A stretch of DNA of 10,841 nt from Victivallales bacterium (GTDB taxonomy: Bacteria > Verrucomicrobiota > Lentisphaeria > Oligosphaerales > Lenti-02), in the NCBI GenBank assembly GCA_018648945.1, contig JABGQJ010000215.1, positions 1-10,841 of the forward strand, written 5' to 3'. Shown piece by piece: positions 10,766-10,841 of the stretch (positions are counted from its first letter, which is position 1; each line of letters begins with the position of its first letter). The notes below the pieces were generated by a model, which was not told where the DNA came from, searched no databases, and was given only the letters and a program-made list of their open reading frames with translations. A program made the position numbers and the translations under genes.

Positions 10766-10841
10766 ATGGCGATTGTGAGTGATGTACGGCAGGTGACGTT
10801 GGTCGAGGCGATTGGCCTCTTCCAGGAATACGCGGGGCTGA
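10766..10841 (+). CDS. Start of a further early-operon gene, partial
   Basis: An open frame runs from ATG at 10766 (or 10763, directly before it) to the window edge: MAIVSDVRQVTLVEAIGLFQ and a few more residues. AAGGAG (10754-10759) lies 6 bases before the 10766 ATG, a better spacing than for 10763. It follows the previous stop at once, so it continues the operon. Only about 25 residues are visible, too few for a family call. In Mu-like phages the genes after B are early accessory genes such as gam-type, gemA or DUF3164. Confidence 0.65.
   Translation, partial: MAIVSDVRQVTLVEAIGLFQEYAGL

Overview
The window looks like the control region and early operon of a Mu-like transposable phage or prophage in a GC-rich bacterium. 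The diagnosis rests on an adjacent pair of genes. One encodes a 704-residue DDE transposase of the MuA type (7371-9485). The other encodes a 348-residue AAA+ ATPase of the MuB type with an N-terminal helix-turn-helix (9478-10524). A divergent pair of small HTH regulators at about 2.2-3.0 kb has the layout of the Mu c repressor and Ner. No capsid, tail or terminase gene lies in the window, so an intact phage cannot be told from a degraded or domesticated element. The host phylum is not shown directly. High GC and several short repeats of a kind I associate with environmental bacterial genomes (CGCCAAGG tandems, CCCTTCGACAAGCTCAGGG, CAGGCTGAAGCCTG, and GTGGAC- or CACGAACGG-type 9-mers) fit the PVC group (Kiritimatiellota, Lentisphaerota, Verrucomicrobiota or Planctomycetota), but this is a weak inference.

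Left part (1-2170): two minus-strand genes encode a membrane-anchored coiled-coil protein (cut by the window edge) and a predicted lipoprotein. A repeat-rich non-coding stretch (880-1432) follows. Then comes a plus-strand gene for a small single-pass membrane protein, closed by a strong GC hairpin. A non-coding stretch (1907-2127) leads to a strong leftward sigma70-type promoter at 2128-2156, flanked by 8-bp direct repeats 20 bp apart. In Mu the left phage end lies just beyond the 3' end of the repressor gene. Position alone therefore suggests either that the element's left end is in about 1.9-2.17 kb, or that 1-2170 is a leftward or late arm of the same phage.

Control region (2170-2784): a leftward XRE-type repressor gene (2217-2678) ends in a clean intrinsic terminator (2170-2199). 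The intergenic region holds TAGGCT direct repeats 20 bp apart, an inverted repeat inside a likely rightward promoter, and a 24-bp near-palindrome. TAGGCT also lies inside the leftward promoter, so one repressor may govern both.

Right part (2784-10841): a tightly packed rightward operon, mostly with ATGA or GTGA overlaps. It starts with the Ner-like regulator. Nine mostly unfamiliar genes follow, including a two-zinc-motif protein, a two-TM protein, a ribbon-helix-helix protein and a membrane-anchored Cys-rich protein. Then come transposase A, ATPase B, a small conserved basic protein and the start of one more gene. Nine genes between ner and A is unlike Mu itself, where A follows ner directly. 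Several coding sequences begin or end in short tandem or palindromic repeats, so repeat DNA has apparently been co-opted as protein tails, linkers and ribosome binding sites.
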